From positions 1-64,000 of the forward strand of contig NZ_QHKZ01000010.1 of the NCBI RefSeq assembly GCF_003194585.1: a stretch of 64,000 nt of DNA, read 5' to 3'. This document shows positions 1 through 8,643 of this stretch, one piece after another (the first letter of the stretch is position 1; each line of letters starts with the position of its first letter). The notes under the pieces are model-generated. The model did no database searches. It was not told where the DNA came from and saw only the letters and a list, made by a program, of their open reading frames with translations. This DNA is from Nocardioides daejeonensis (GTDB lineage: Bacteria > Actinomycetota > Actinomycetes > Propionibacteriales > Nocardioidaceae). Made by a program: the position numbers and the translations under genes.

Positions 1-1
1 T

Positions 2-1282
2 GTCGACCCCTGGAACCAAGGAGGCGACCAGCAGCCGCCGCAGCCGGAGGACGGTCCGGGTGGCCCCAACAGTTCCGGCGAGGACCCCGACTGGCCCAGA
101 GACACCGACTGGCCCAGAGACACCGACTGGCCCAGAGACACCGACGAGCCTGCGGAACCGACCCACAACGACTCCCACGCCCCTCACAACCCCGACAAGC
201 GCCGCCTCGGAGAGCTCACCGAGCTCACCGACCTGGATGAGGCCAGCTACACCGACGCCCCGAACAACAAGGATGAGCGACAGGAGCCGGAGACACGACA
301 GGGGCCGGACGAGCCGGATGTCGGCCGGGAGCCCGGTGCCGGTGTCGAGCCGTGGGGTGAGATGTCGCGGGCGGTGGCGTTCCCCGCTGATCTGCTCGAC
401 CGGCTGCAGGCCGTGGATTGGTCGGTGCTGGCGCCGCAACGGACGTTGTATGTGCACCTGCACGAAGCGGCCCTGCACGGCATCCCCGGCGTGGCTCGGG
501 TCGAAGGACTGTGCCCCCAAACCCTGGCCCAGTTGCAGGGGCTACTGGTGGGGGCGAAGGTGAGCATCAAGCCGGTCATCGACCTCCACCAACGCATCCG
601 CGCCACGGCCTATGAGCACCCGGAGGCGTTGAAAGAGCGGGTCTACCTGATCACCGGCGGTGACTACTGGCCCTGGGCCACCTCCACCAGCCGCCACCTC
701 GACTACGACCACATCACCCCCTGGCCCAGCGACCCCCGACCACCCGACTCCCGACCACCCGACAACGACACCGGCCCGCCGGAAGATCCCGACGACACCG
801 GGCCACCCGACGACGACGGTGGTGGTGGCACGCGACCCCCACCCAGGCCACCCCGGCCGCCTGGGTCACCGGGGTCAGGGGCCAGTCCCAGCACCGACTC
901 ACCGCGTCTCGACACACCCCCTCGCCCCTCCGCGGCACTCCAGGACCCAGGCGAGCCCGCAGCCGGGGACCGGCAAGCCGCCCCCGTCGCTGGTGGCCGA
1001 GACAACGCGACCGGCAGCCGCCCGGCCGGGTGGACCGGCACCGACAACTCCGGACCACTCGGACGCCGACACCACCGCCAGAAGACCTTCTCCGGCATCC
1101 GAGTCCGACAAGCAGGCGCCGGACGCTACATCCTCACCACCCGACACCAGCGCAGCTACCTGGTCGACCACCACGGCACCCGACCCATCCCCTACCCCCA
1201 CGCCGAAGCAATCCGCGACGCACCCCCAGGCGTCGACCTCTACCCCAGCCCCCTCGCCATCGACACTGACGAATGGCAGTAG
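2..1282 (+). CDS. DUF222/13E12-family HNH endonuclease-like protein, 5'-partial
   Basis: The frame is open from the window edge, so the N-terminus lies outside. The visible 426 residues hold an acidic Pro-rich region with DWPRDT three times. A conserved DUF222-type core follows (VDWSVLAPQ, LYVHLHEAAL, GVARVEGL, KPVIDLHQ), then the first HNH half DYDHITPW (nt 701-724) and the second half LGRRHHRQKT (nt 1058-1087). As I know the family, these halves are normally about 25 residues apart. Here roughly 117 Pro/Asp/Gly-rich residues lie between them, in frame. Such proteins occur in many copies in Nocardioides genomes and their substrate is unknown. The insert may inactivate the nuclease or may be a flexible loop. 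Family assignment is confident; activity is doubtful. Confidence 0.8.
   Translation, partial: VDPWNQGGDQQPPQPEDGPGGPNSSGEDPDWPRDTDWPRDTDWPRDTDEPAEPTHNDSHAPHNPDKRRLGELTELTDLDEASYTDAPNNKDERQEPETRQGPDEPDVGREPGAGVEPWGEMSRAVAFPADLLDRLQAVDWSVLAPQRTLYVHLHEAALHGIPGVARVEGLCPQTLAQLQGLLVGAKVSIKPVIDLHQRIRATAYEHPEALKERVYLITGGDYWPWATSTSRHLDYDHITPWPSDPRPPDSRPPDNDTGPPEDPDDTGPPDDDGGGGTRPPPRPPRPPGSPGSGASPSTDSPRLDTPPRPSAALQDPGEPAAGDRQAAPVAGGRDNATGSRPAGWTGTDNSGPLGRRHHRQKTFSGIRVRQAGAGRYILTTRHQRSYLVDHHGTRPIPYPHAEAIRDAPPGVDLYPSPLAIDTDEWQ
89..142 (+). repeat. 3 x 18-bp perfect tandem repeat inside the HNH-family gene
   Basis: The unit GACTGGCCCAGAGACACC occurs three times without change (89-106, 107-124, 125-142). 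Each unit encodes DWPRDT in frame, so copy number can vary by slippage without breaking the protein. Confidence 0.9.
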
Positions 1283-1319
1283 GCCGGAACCAGCGGAGGC
1301 GGAGGGGCGTCGTACTCCC

Positions 1320-1751
1320 ATGTTCTCGGTTCTCGGACGTCCCGTTATCGGCGCCGCCGCCCTGTGCTCGCTCCTGATGCTGCCGATCGGGGTCGCCTGC
1401 GATGACGGGGAGTTGGCCCAGTCGCCAGTCGACCTGACCGTGACCGTGGCTGACTGGAACGGGTGGGATCGGAACCATGAGCCGACGCCGCAGATCCACA
1501 CCCTTCACGGCGAGGTAGGCCAGAAGCTAACGGTCAGACTCTTCAGCGACGACCTGACGATCAGCGTGACGAAGGTCGATGGCGAGGAGATCACCGTGCG
1601 GACCTCCAGCGACATGGCTCCCGACACCGGATCGGGCAGCGACATGGTGGATCTCGAGGACACCTATGTGATCACGGCCGGTGACCCGGCTCGATTCTCG
1701 ACGCCCACGTTGGACGCGGGCTACCACATCGAGGTGCGGATCACCGAGTGA
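1320..1751 (+). CDS. Small predicted lipoprotein / exported protein, unknown function
   Basis: A 143-residue protein starting at ATG 1320. The N-terminus has Arg7, a hydrophobic stretch (AAALCSLLMLPIG) and Cys27 in the context GVAC, which resembles a weak lipobox because position -3 is Gly. The mature part is beta-rich and acidic (LTVTVADWNG, LTVRLFSDD, ITVRTSSD, YHIEVRITE), like a small cupredoxin-type or immunoglobulin-type secreted domain, but no metal-binding set is visible. The frame stays open upstream into the HNH gene, but that part is the shadow of the low-complexity region. The gene ends 11 nt inside the convergent beta-propeller gene. I do not recognise a family. Confidence 0.7.
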   Translation: MFSVLGRPVIGAAALCSLLMLPIGVACDDGELAQSPVDLTVTVADWNGWDRNHEPTPQIHTLHGEVGQKLTVRLFSDDLTISVTKVDGEEITVRTSSDMAPDTGSGSDMVDLEDTYVITAGDPARFSTPTLDAGYHIEVRITE

Positions 1752-3207
1752 GCGCGGTCGTCTTCGTGACCTTCTTGCCCGCGGCGGGCTTGAGGGAGAC
1801 GACGACCTTGACCGAGCGGTGCTTCTTGAGCAGGTTCCGTGCCATCGCCGTGAGAGTGAGCTTCGCCTTGCCCTTGCTGCCTGCGGTGATCCGGTAGCCA
1901 CCCTTGGCGACCTTCTTCTTCCCTGCCTTGACGACGACCTTGCCCTGACAGGGCACCTTTCCGGAACCGCAGGCAAGCTTGAGCACCGCCGACTTTCGTT
2001 TCTTGTCCGCGTCGACCTTGCCCTTGACCTTCGCCTTCGGCTGAGTGTGGGGCTTCAGCTGCGAGCCCGAACCGACGTTGACGTTGGTGACCCAGAGGTC
2101 GTCTCGGTCGACCCGCACGACGGAGTTGTTGTCGGCATCGGTGAACCAGATGTTGCCGTCCTTGCCGTAGGCGACCGAGGTCGGCTTGTAGTTGCCCACT
2201 GCAGCCACTGCCCCTTCGCCGTTCACGTTGAGGTGGCCGATGCCTTTGGCGGCACCGACGCTGGCAAACCACACGTTGCCGTCGGCACCTGTTGTCAGGC
2301 TGCGCGGTGCGACCCGGCTGCCGACTCGGACAGTACGGACAGCGTTGCTGTTGGTGATCCACCCGACGTTGCCGTCGCCGGGCGAGGTGAACATGGTGCC
2401 GCCGGTGTCACGACCGAACCAGATCTTGTTGGTGGGACCGGTGGCGACCGAGTAGGGGTAGGTCGCGTTCGAGGGGAGCGGGTACGCCGTCCCGCCGGTG
2501 CCGGCGGCGTTGACCTGGATCAGCTTGTCGAACTGCTGGCACCACATGAGTCCGTCGCGGCCGCGGCCGAGCGCGCCGTCGCACTCCGGGGCGTTGGCGT
2601 CCCAGTTCGCGTTGTCGCCGACGATCTTGACGATGCCGTCCTCGTCGTAGGAGACGGTCACCCAGACCGCCCCCGGCCCTACTCGGACCTCCTCGCCGTA
2701 CGGGTAGTCGAAGCCCCACGTGTAGGCGGTCGAGGTGCTGGGCACGATCCGGCTGACCTTCCAGCCGGTGTCCCAGACCACCCAGACGTTGCCTGCGGAG
2801 TCGACGTCGAGGTCCTTCACCACGCCGTCGCCTGTCGTCGTGGCCGGCAGCGTGAACTCGGTGATGACGCCGGCCGTGGTGATCCTCCCGATCTTGTTGG
2901 CGTTGCCCTCGGCGAACCACAGGTCGCCGTTGGGTGCGGGGGTGATCCGGCGCAGCCCGGCCGAGCTGGTCGGCACGGGGTAGACCGTCATCGATCGCTT
3001 GCTCACCCGTGGCCTCGGGACCCGACGCGTCGGGAGCACGTCGACGCGCGGCGTGGCGGAGCGCAGGGGGCCGGCTGCCCGGTCGGGGCGTGCCGCGGTG
3101 TCGGACTCCGGGGCAGCGGGGGCGGCCTGGGCCGGCAGCAGGGTGAGAAGCGGGAGCACAAGGGCCGCCAGAGCTGCGACCGAGAAGCGACGTCCATGCC
3201 GAGTCAT
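1741..3207 (-). CDS. Secreted NHL/Vgb-like beta-propeller protein
   Basis: A 488-residue exported protein. Start MTRHGRRFSV gives a classic signal peptide (Arg-rich n-region, ALAALVLPLLTLLPAQA, cleavage near AQA-AP). The central 300 residues are six or so blades of the streptogramin-lyase/NHL type, with repeated motifs such as PNGDLWFAEG, DSAGNVWVVW, ADGNVWFAS and KDGNIWFTD. The last 100 residues are Lys-rich with two close Cys (LACGSGKVPCQGK), a C-terminal module common in secreted Nocardioides proteins. Vgb enzymes linearise streptogramin B, but most propellers of this type are not lyases, so substrate is not assigned. Encoded alone between convergent and divergent neighbours. Confidence 0.8.
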   Translation of the reverse strand: MTRHGRRFSVAALAALVLPLLTLLPAQAAPAAPESDTAARPDRAAGPLRSATPRVDVLPTRRVPRPRVSKRSMTVYPVPTSSAGLRRITPAPNGDLWFAEGNANKIGRITTAGVITEFTLPATTTGDGVVKDLDVDSAGNVWVVWDTGWKVSRIVPSTSTAYTWGFDYPYGEEVRVGPGAVWVTVSYDEDGIVKIVGDNANWDANAPECDGALGRGRDGLMWCQQFDKLIQVNAAGTGGTAYPLPSNATYPYSVATGPTNKIWFGRDTGGTMFTSPGDGNVGWITNSNAVRTVRVGSRVAPRSLTTGADGNVWFASVGAAKGIGHLNVNGEGAVAAVGNYKPTSVAYGKDGNIWFTDADNNSVVRVDRDDLWVTNVNVGSGSQLKPHTQPKAKVKGKVDADKKRKSAVLKLACGSGKVPCQGKVVVKAGKKKVAKGGYRITAGSKGKAKLTLTAMARNLLKKHRSVKVVVSLKPAAGKKVTKTTALTR

Positions 3208-3280
3208 GCGGTTCGCCTGCCCTGCCCGGCGACGTCCCAAACCTCCGGTCTTGGCGGGGAAAGCGCACTAGTGTGCTCGC

Positions 3281-4630
3281 ATGGAGGGAGCACAGACGAT
3301 CGATCCTGCCGTGGACAAGCTTCGTGCCCTGGTCAGGATCCCGACGATCAGCCATCGCGATGCCTCGCTCAACGACGTCGCGGCTTTCGACAGGTTCGTC
3401 GTGGAGCTGGAACGGCAGTTCCCCTTGCTCCACGAGCGGCTGGAGCTGACCCGCGTCGATACGCATGGGCTGCTCTTCCGTTTGCCCGGCCACAGCGCCG
3501 ATCGTCCGGTGGTGCTGATGGCCCACCTCGATGTGGTGCCGGTCGACGACGGGTCGCCGTGGCGGTTCCCGCCGTTCAGCGCCGAGATCCACGACGGAGC
3601 CGTCTGGGGGCGCGGCACGCTCGATGACAAGGGGGCGTTGGTCGCCGTCTGTGAGGCGACCGAGCGGCTGCTGGAGGAGGACTTCATCCCGCAGCAGGAC
3701 GTGTGGCTGTCGTTCGGCTGCAACGAGGAGGTCTCCGGCGAGGCGGCACAGCTGGCCGTCGCCGAGCTTCGCCAGCGGGGTGTGGAGCCCTGGTTCGTGG
3801 TCGACGAGGGCGGCGCCATCGCCGGTGAGGCGCTGCCCGGCCTTGTCGTGCCGCTCGGGGTGGTCGGCGTGACAGAGAAGGGCACCACGTCGATCGAACT
3901 CACCGCCGAAGGACGGGGTGGCCACGCTTCCACCCCGGCGCGCAACGGGCCCACGGTGCGGCTGGCCAAGGCACTGACCCGGCTGGACGCCAGCGCGATG
4001 CCCAGCCGTCTCCCTGAGACGACCGTCGAGATGTTCCGCCGTACGGCGCCCCACCTCCCGGGGCCCATCGGTGCGCTGCTCCGCCGGGTCACCGACATCG
4101 CCCAGCTCCGGCCGCTGCTGGCGAAGGCGCTGGTCGCTGCCGGCCCCGAGCCTGCCGCCCTGGTGCGCACCACCTTCGCCATCACCACGCTCTCCGGCTC
4201 ACCTGCCATCAACGTCATCGCCGCCACCGCGAAGGCGGGCATCAACGCGCGGGTCATGGTCGGCGACTCGGTCGCGGATGCGGTCGCCCATGTGCGCAAG
4301 GTGATCAAGGACGACGAGATCCGGATCGAGGTGACGGAGGTCGGCGAGCCGAGCCCGGTCTCGCCTGTCGACGACGACGCCTTCCGGCTCGTCGAGGCGA
4401 CCATCCAGCAGACGTTCCCCGACGCGGTGGTGACGCCGTACGTGATGATGGCCGCGACCGACAGCCGGTTCTTCACCGAGATCTGCCCGCGGGTCTACCG
4501 GTTCATGCCGTTCCGGATGAGCAAGGCCCAGCGCCAGGCGATCCACTCCTATGACGAGCATCTCGGGATCGAGACGTTCCTCGAGGGCATCGACTGGTAC
4601 CGACGTCTCATCGAAGGGCTTCCGGCATGA
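3281..4630 (+). CDS. M20 family metallopeptidase (dipeptidase/deacylase type)
   Basis: A 449-residue cytoplasmic zinc hydrolase of the M20/ArgE/CPG2 superfamily. Metal ligands are visible: HLDVVP (His82), GRGTLDDKG (Asp115), and the general-base pair in CNEEVSG (Glu149-Glu150). The dimerisation domain follows (GGHASTPA, NGPTVRLAKAL) and the closing segment VTPYVMMAATDSRFF carries the late part of the catalytic domain. These enzymes release amino acids from dipeptides or acylated amino acids; the exact substrate cannot be read. The stop overlaps the MFS start by 4 nt (ATGA), so the two are co-translated, suggesting export or uptake linked to hydrolysis. Confidence 0.9.
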   Translation: MEGAQTIDPAVDKLRALVRIPTISHRDASLNDVAAFDRFVVELERQFPLLHERLELTRVDTHGLLFRLPGHSADRPVVLMAHLDVVPVDDGSPWRFPPFSAEIHDGAVWGRGTLDDKGALVAVCEATERLLEEDFIPQQDVWLSFGCNEEVSGEAAQLAVAELRQRGVEPWFVVDEGGAIAGEALPGLVVPLGVVGVTEKGTTSIELTAEGRGGHASTPARNGPTVRLAKALTRLDASAMPSRLPETTVEMFRRTAPHLPGPIGALLRRVTDIAQLRPLLAKALVAAGPEPAALVRTTFAITTLSGSPAINVIAATAKAGINARVMVGDSVADAVAHVRKVIKDDEIRIEVTEVGEPSPVSPVDDDAFRLVEATIQQTFPDAVVTPYVMMAATDSRFFTEICPRVYRFMPFRMSKAQRQAIHSYDEHLGIETFLEGIDWYRRLIEGLPA

Positions 4631-6123
4631 GTGGGTCTCGACAAGCTCGACCACCGGGTGACCAGGCTCGACCACCGGGTGACCAGGCTCGACCACAGGC
4701 AACGGTCGGCGACGGGTTGAAGGGACTGACGGCGGTCGTCGGGTTCCTGGTCTGTGTGGAGTTCGCCAGCGGCATCCTGCAGGGCTACTACACCCCGATC
4801 TTCACCGACATCGCCGGGCACCTCGACATCCGCGATGCCGACGTCAACTGGTTCGAGGCGGCGCAGTTGATCGTCTCCGCGCTGGTGGTGCCGCCCCTGG
4901 CGCGGTTGGCCGACCTGCTCGGGCACAAGCGGGTCCTGGTCGCCTCCACGGCGGTCACCGCGCTCGGCTCCTGGATCATGGCGTTCGCACCGAGCTTCAC
5001 GACCTTCCTCATCGGCTCGGCGCTCCAGGGCGCGTACGTCGTGTGGCTGCCGCTGGAGGTCGCGATCATCTACCGGCGCACCGCGGGGTCGGGGCGTCAG
5101 CACGTGCTCACTCGTCGGGCCGCCGCGATCCTGGTCGGCGCCCTCGAGCTGTCGGTGATCGTCGGTGCCCTCACCAGCGGTGCGCTGGTGACCGCGACGT
5201 CGATGACGGTGCTGCTCGCACTGCCTGCCGCGGCGGTGACCCTCTGCCTGGTGGTGATCTGCTTCGGCATCGAGAACCTGCCCGGCAGCTACGACGGCCG
5301 GCTGCGAGCCGGCCAGTTCGACCTCCCGGGCCTGGGCCTCCTCACCGCAGCCATCGGCCTGATCATGACCGGCCTCATCGTGGTGCGCCTGGACGGTCCC
5401 GGAAGCGTGCTGGCCTGGGGCTTCATGGCTGCGGGAGTCGCGGTCTTCGTCGGCTTCGTGCAGGCCGAGCTGCGCCGGCCCGAGCCGTTGGTCGACGTAC
5501 GACTGATGGCGACGCGAGGTCAGTGGCCCGTGCAGTTGTGCGCGTTCCTGTTCGGCATGTCGGTCCTGGGCGCGCAGATCCCGCTCTCCACGTTCGCTCG
5601 CACCGACCCCGATGCGGTCGGCTATGGGCTGGGCGCGAGCGCCTCCTTCGTGTCGACGCTGGTCGGCGTCTACGTCATCTTCATGGCAGTCGGGGCGTTC
5701 ACCCTGCCGGTCACCGCGCGGTTGCTGGGGGAGCGGCGGGCGTTGGTCGCTTCGGCTCTGCTCGTGGCCCTGGGCTATGCGCTCTGGCTGCCGCTGCACG
5801 GCTCGACGGTGCAGGCGTTGGTCAACATGGCCGTGATCGGTGTCGGCTCCGGCGCTCTGGTGGCGGCGCTCCCCGCAGTCGCGGCGAGTGCGGCACCGCC
5901 GGACCGCACCGGCTTCGTGACCGGCATGACCAACGCAACCAAGACGATGGGCGGCGCGATCGCCTCGGCGGTCTTCGCCATCGCCTTGTCAGCGACCGGA
6001 TCGCTGGAGACCGACCAGGGGCACGCGCCACTGGCGGGCTACCTGACGGTCTGGGGACTGTGCGCCGCGTCGGCGCTGCTGGCCGCCGTGGCGCTCAGCC
6101 GGATGCCGCGCGTCGCCGCCTGA
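4627..6123 (+). CDS. MFS transporter, 14-TM drug/metabolite exporter type
   Basis: A 498-residue integral membrane protein of the major facilitator superfamily. After a hydrophilic N-terminus there are about 14 hydrophobic helices. The loop 2-3 signature appears as RLADLLGHKRVLV, and SLETDQGHAP lies before the last helices. Length and helix count fit the DHA2 drug:H+ antiporter group. The first 20 residues are built from the repeat QARPPGD encoded by a 21-bp tandem repeat, which looks like an intergenic repeat captured by the reading frame. Translationally coupled to the M20 peptidase upstream; the stop abuts the stop of the convergent DUF5709 gene in TGATCA. Confidence 0.85.
   Translation: MSGSRQARPPGDQARPPGDQARPQATVGDGLKGLTAVVGFLVCVEFASGILQGYYTPIFTDIAGHLDIRDADVNWFEAAQLIVSALVVPPLARLADLLGHKRVLVASTAVTALGSWIMAFAPSFTTFLIGSALQGAYVVWLPLEVAIIYRRTAGSGRQHVLTRRAAAILVGALELSVIVGALTSGALVTATSMTVLLALPAAAVTLCLVVICFGIENLPGSYDGRLRAGQFDLPGLGLLTAAIGLIMTGLIVVRLDGPGSVLAWGFMAAGVAVFVGFVQAELRRPEPLVDVRLMATRGQWPVQLCAFLFGMSVLGAQIPLSTFARTDPDAVGYGLGASASFVSTLVGVYVIFMAVGAFTLPVTARLLGERRALVASALLVALGYALWLPLHGSTVQALVNMAVIGVGSGALVAALPAVAASAAPPDRTGFVTGMTNATKTMGGAIASAVFAIALSATGSLETDQGHAPLAGYLTVWGLCAASALLAAVALSRMPRVAA
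4645..4697 (+). repeat. 21-bp tandem repeat (2.5 copies) at the start of the MFS gene
   Basis: The unit GCTCGACCACCGGGTGACCA plus G occurs at 4645-4665 and 4666-4686, with a partial third copy from 4687. It is preceded by GGTCTCGACAAGCTCGACC (4634-4652). This resembles extragenic repeat elements common between genes of Nocardioides and related actinobacteria (from memory). It is in frame and encodes QARPPGD per unit. Confidence 0.8.
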
Positions 6124-6561
6124 TCACTCCCGCTCGTCGCCGTCGCCGTTGTCGAGGTCGTCCTCGTTCAGCTCGTGCATGGCCGCTTCCTCGGCACTGG
6201 CACCGGCACCGTCGATGCCCACGTCCTCGCCGACGAGCTCCTTCTCGGTGTCCTCCCGCTCGCCCTGGTCGGGGGCGACCAGGCGACCACTGCGGCTCTC
6301 ACCCGACATGACGTCGGAGGGATCGGCGAGTTCCTCATCGGCGGGCGGCTCCTCGCCGTAGGCGATCTGGGCGTTGGGGTCGGGCTCCTCCTGGGCGATG
6401 CGCTCGTCCAGCGTCTCGCCCTCGATCTCCTCCCGTGGCGTCACGCCCTTCGCGGTCACGCCTCGCGGGCGCTCCGGCGGTGAATAGCCCTCGTCGAGCA
6501 CGTCGTCGACCCCACGATCGTCGAGGGTCTCCTCGGGTTGCAGCTGTCCGGATTCGGTCAT
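6124..6561 (-). CDS. DUF5709 family acidic protein
   Basis: A 145-residue, very acidic, soluble protein without Cys. It has the conserved opening TLDDRGVDDVLDEGYSPPER and the stretch GETLDERIAQEEPDPN, both typical of DUF5709 proteins of actinobacteria. The last third is almost entirely Asp/Glu/Gly (ELNEDDLDNGDGDERE) and is probably disordered. The ATG at 6561 follows GGAG four bases upstream. Function is unknown for the family. Upstream, GGGTAC lies 11 bases before the start, but the implied leader would be too short, so I do not call a promoter. Confidence 0.8.
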   Translation of the reverse strand: MTESGQLQPEETLDDRGVDDVLDEGYSPPERPRGVTAKGVTPREEIEGETLDERIAQEEPDPNAQIAYGEEPPADEELADPSDVMSGESRSGRLVAPDQGEREDTEKELVGEDVGIDGAGASAEEAAMHELNEDDLDNGDGDERE

Positions 6562-6624
6562 GGGACTCCGGTACCCCCCACTGCGCGGCGCATGAACGTG
6601 GTAGGCAGGGAAGAGGAGGTCAGC

Positions 6625-6975
6625 ATGGACGTGCGAGTGAAGCGGGTGCGGGAGGCTGCGGCCCAGAACGACGGCACCCGGGTCCTGGTGGATCGGCTCT
6701 GGCCGCGCGGGGTCGCGAAGGCCGAGGTCGTGATGGACACCTGGATCAAGTCCGTCGCGCCGTCGACCGAACTGCGCACGTGGTACGGCCACGACCCGGA
6801 GAGGTTCGACGAGTTCGCGAAGCGCTACCGCAAGGAGCTCGACACCGCCGCGGGGCGCGTCGCGCTGCAGGAGCTGCGCGACGCCGTACGTGGGAAGCGG
6901 CTCACGCTGCTCACCGACACCCGCGACGTGGAGCACAGTCAGGCCGCGGTGCTGGCATCGCTGCTCCGCAGCTGA
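6625..6975 (+). CDS. DUF488 family protein
   Basis: A 116-residue cytoplasmic protein with the family hallmarks RVLVDRLWPRG near residue 20, WIKSVAPS, the Trp-Tyr-His segment LRTWYGHDPERFDEFAKRYRKEL and the late LTLLTDTRDVEHSQA. The usual length of single-domain DUF488 is 115-120 residues. GGAGGT (6615-6620) four bases before the ATG fixes the start and excludes the longer frame beginning MNVVGREEE. Biochemical role unknown. It is divergent from DUF5709, with no close partner on its own strand. Confidence 0.85.
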   Translation: MDVRVKRVREAAAQNDGTRVLVDRLWPRGVAKAEVVMDTWIKSVAPSTELRTWYGHDPERFDEFAKRYRKELDTAAGRVALQELRDAVRGKRLTLLTDTRDVEHSQAAVLASLLRS

Positions 6976-6988
6976 TCGGCACCGCTGC

Positions 6989-7978
6989 TCAGCTCTCGAG
7001 CAGAGCGCGGACCGCTCGCTCGATCCGGGCGCGTGCCGACCTCGCTCGGGAACGGGCGAGGCCGACGGGAATCGTGTGGCCCTCCTCGTAGCGTTCGATC
7101 ACCCTCGGGTCGACGTAGGAGGAGCGGGCGACGGCGGGGGTGTTGCCCAGGAAGTCGGCGACCTCCTCCATCGCTTCCCGTACGGCGCGCCGCCGTTCCG
7201 CCTCGGCGCGCACCTCGGCGGCTCCGGCGAGGCTTCGTGCTGCGAGCACCGTGGCGTGCCACGTGCGGAAGTCCTTCACCGTCACCTCGAGTCCGGCCGC
7301 CTGTCGCAGGTAGTCGTTGACGGCGTCGGGGGCGAGCCGCTGCCAGCGAACTCCGCACTTGTGCGCGAGGAGCTGGTCGAAGCCTCCGCGCCGCCGCCGC
7401 AGCCGGGCGATCTCGCGGACGCAGGCGGCGTCGGTGACCAGCACGTCGTGCTCGACGCCGGACTTGCCGACGAAGCGGAACCGCAGGCCGTCTGCGACCG
7501 CACGGACGTGCTGCCGCTCCAGCGTCGTCAGGCCGAAGCTGCCGTGCTCGTCGGTGTAGTGGTCGTTGCCGATCCGGAAGCACCCCTCGTCGACGAGGCG
7601 CAGTGCCAAGGCGCAGCATCGCTCGCGGTCCGGATCGGGACGCCTCAGGTCCCGCGTGATGCGTCGCCGTACCTCCGGGAGCCGCGCCGCGAAGCCCAGC
7701 ACGCGTTCGAACTTCTCCGCGTCTCGGTGCTCTCTCCAGTCGGGGTGGTAGAGGTACTGGCGGCGGCCGGCCTCGTCGGTGCCGACCGCCTGGAGGTGCC
7801 CGAGCGGATCGGGGCAGATCCAGACCTCGGTCCACGCGGGTGGGATCACCAGCGCACGCGCGCGTTCGCGGTCCTCGTCGGAGAGGGGCTTGCCGTCGGC
7901 GTCGCGGTAGGCGAACCCCCGTCCGACCCGGCGCCGCGACCACCCCGGCTCGTCGGGCGATGCATGATTGAGGTGCAT
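6989..7978 (-). CDS. DNA topoisomerase IB (poxvirus-like bacterial type)
   Basis: A 329-residue enzyme that relaxes supercoils through a 3'-phosphotyrosyl intermediate. N-terminal domain motifs are GRGFAYRDADGKPL, VIPPAWTEVWICPDPLGHLQAVG and QYLYHPDWRE. The catalytic domain shows RIGNDHYTDEHGSFGLTTL, the lysine in FRFVGKSGVEH, the Arg/His pair in VKDFRTWHAT, and the nucleophile Tyr in ARSSYVDPRVIE near residue 285. All catalytic residues (R, K, R, H, Y) appear present. Length matches bacterial TopIB of 320-350 residues. It is an accessory topoisomerase in actinobacteria, here a single-gene unit. Confidence 0.92.
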   Translation of the reverse strand: MHLNHASPDEPGWSRRRVGRGFAYRDADGKPLSDEDRERARALVIPPAWTEVWICPDPLGHLQAVGTDEAGRRQYLYHPDWREHRDAEKFERVLGFAARLPEVRRRITRDLRRPDPDRERCCALALRLVDEGCFRIGNDHYTDEHGSFGLTTLERQHVRAVADGLRFRFVGKSGVEHDVLVTDAACVREIARLRRRRGGFDQLLAHKCGVRWQRLAPDAVNDYLRQAAGLEVTVKDFRTWHATVLAARSLAGAAEVRAEAERRRAVREAMEEVADFLGNTPAVARSSYVDPRVIERYEEGHTIPVGLARSRARSARARIERAVRALLES

Positions 7979-8041
7979 GGAGTGCTCCAGTGCTGACGGG
8001 TCCGGGGCATGGGGATGCCGCTGACGGGTTACCCCCGGGGT

Positions 8042-8641
8042 ATGTCTCTGCTACGCCCGGTGCTGCCCGGGGATCTGCCGCCGGAGCGGCTGGCGCTGCT
8101 CGTCATCGACCTCCAGGTCGCCTACCTCTGCGATGGTCCTCTTGCTGATCGCCGCGACGACCTGGTTGCCGGTGCCAACGAGCTCGCGGCTTGGTGCCGG
8201 CGGCGTGGCAGCCCGGTGGTGTCGGTGCGCACGGAGCACCGGAGGGACGGATCGACCTGGACGTTGAACATGCGCGAGGACGATGAGGGCTTCGCGTTTG
8301 CCGGCGATGCCGACGCTCAGCTCCTTCCGGAGCTGGAGCTCGTCGGTGCGCACGAGCTCGTGAAGACCCGAGACAGTGCGTTCGTGCGGACCGGTCTTGA
8401 CCACTGGCTGACCGACGCCGGTGTCGAGGCGGTCCTGCTGTGCGGAGTCTCCACCCACACCTGTGTCGCGGCGACCGCCGCCGACGCCTACGCCCGCGAC
8501 CTCGACGTCTTCCCGGTGGTGGACGCGATAGCGTCGCATCGGCCCGCATGGCACGGGCCAGCCCTGGAGCTGTTGCGTCAGGAGTACCGGTTGCAGACCC
8601 CCACCTGGGGGTCCGTCGTGGCCGCGGGCGTGCGGCGCTAG
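8042..8641 (+). CDS. Isochorismatase-family cysteine hydrolase
   Basis: A 199-residue Rossmann-like hydrolase. The catalytic triad of the family is visible: Asp in LLVIDLQVAY, Lys in ELVKTRDSAF and Cys in GVSTHTCVAATA, followed by the usual ADAYARDLDVFPVVDA. Members hydrolyse isochorismate, nicotinamide, N-carbamoyl compounds or peroxyureidoacrylate; nothing here decides between them, and no siderophore or nicotinamide genes are adjacent. ATG 8042 is preferred over GTG/ATG options from 8009 because the domain begins soon after; no strong ribosome site precedes either. Confidence 0.85.
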   Translation: MSLLRPVLPGDLPPERLALLVIDLQVAYLCDGPLADRRDDLVAGANELAAWCRRRGSPVVSVRTEHRRDGSTWTLNMREDDEGFAFAGDADAQLLPELELVGAHELVKTRDSAFVRTGLDHWLTDAGVEAVLLCGVSTHTCVAATAADAYARDLDVFPVVDAIASHRPAWHGPALELLRQEYRLQTPTWGSVVAAGVRR

Positions 8642-8643
8642 CG

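Noticed and set aside
660..1319. In-frame N-terminal extension of the small lipoprotein through the low-complexity region
   Set aside because: The extension is the other-frame reading of the HNH gene; signal sequence and lipobox begin at ATG 1320.
1681..3627. Long plus-strand open frame of 648 codons antisense to the beta-propeller gene
   Set aside because: The minus strand has a signal peptide, blade repeats and a normal stop; the plus frame has Arg/Asp/Val-rich nonsense composition and no family motif. It is a high-GC shadow.
6562..6610. Stress-sigma promoter before the DUF5709 gene (GTTC, then GGGTAC)
   Set aside because: Spacer of about 18 is long, and the transcript would start inside or after the ribosome-binding site.
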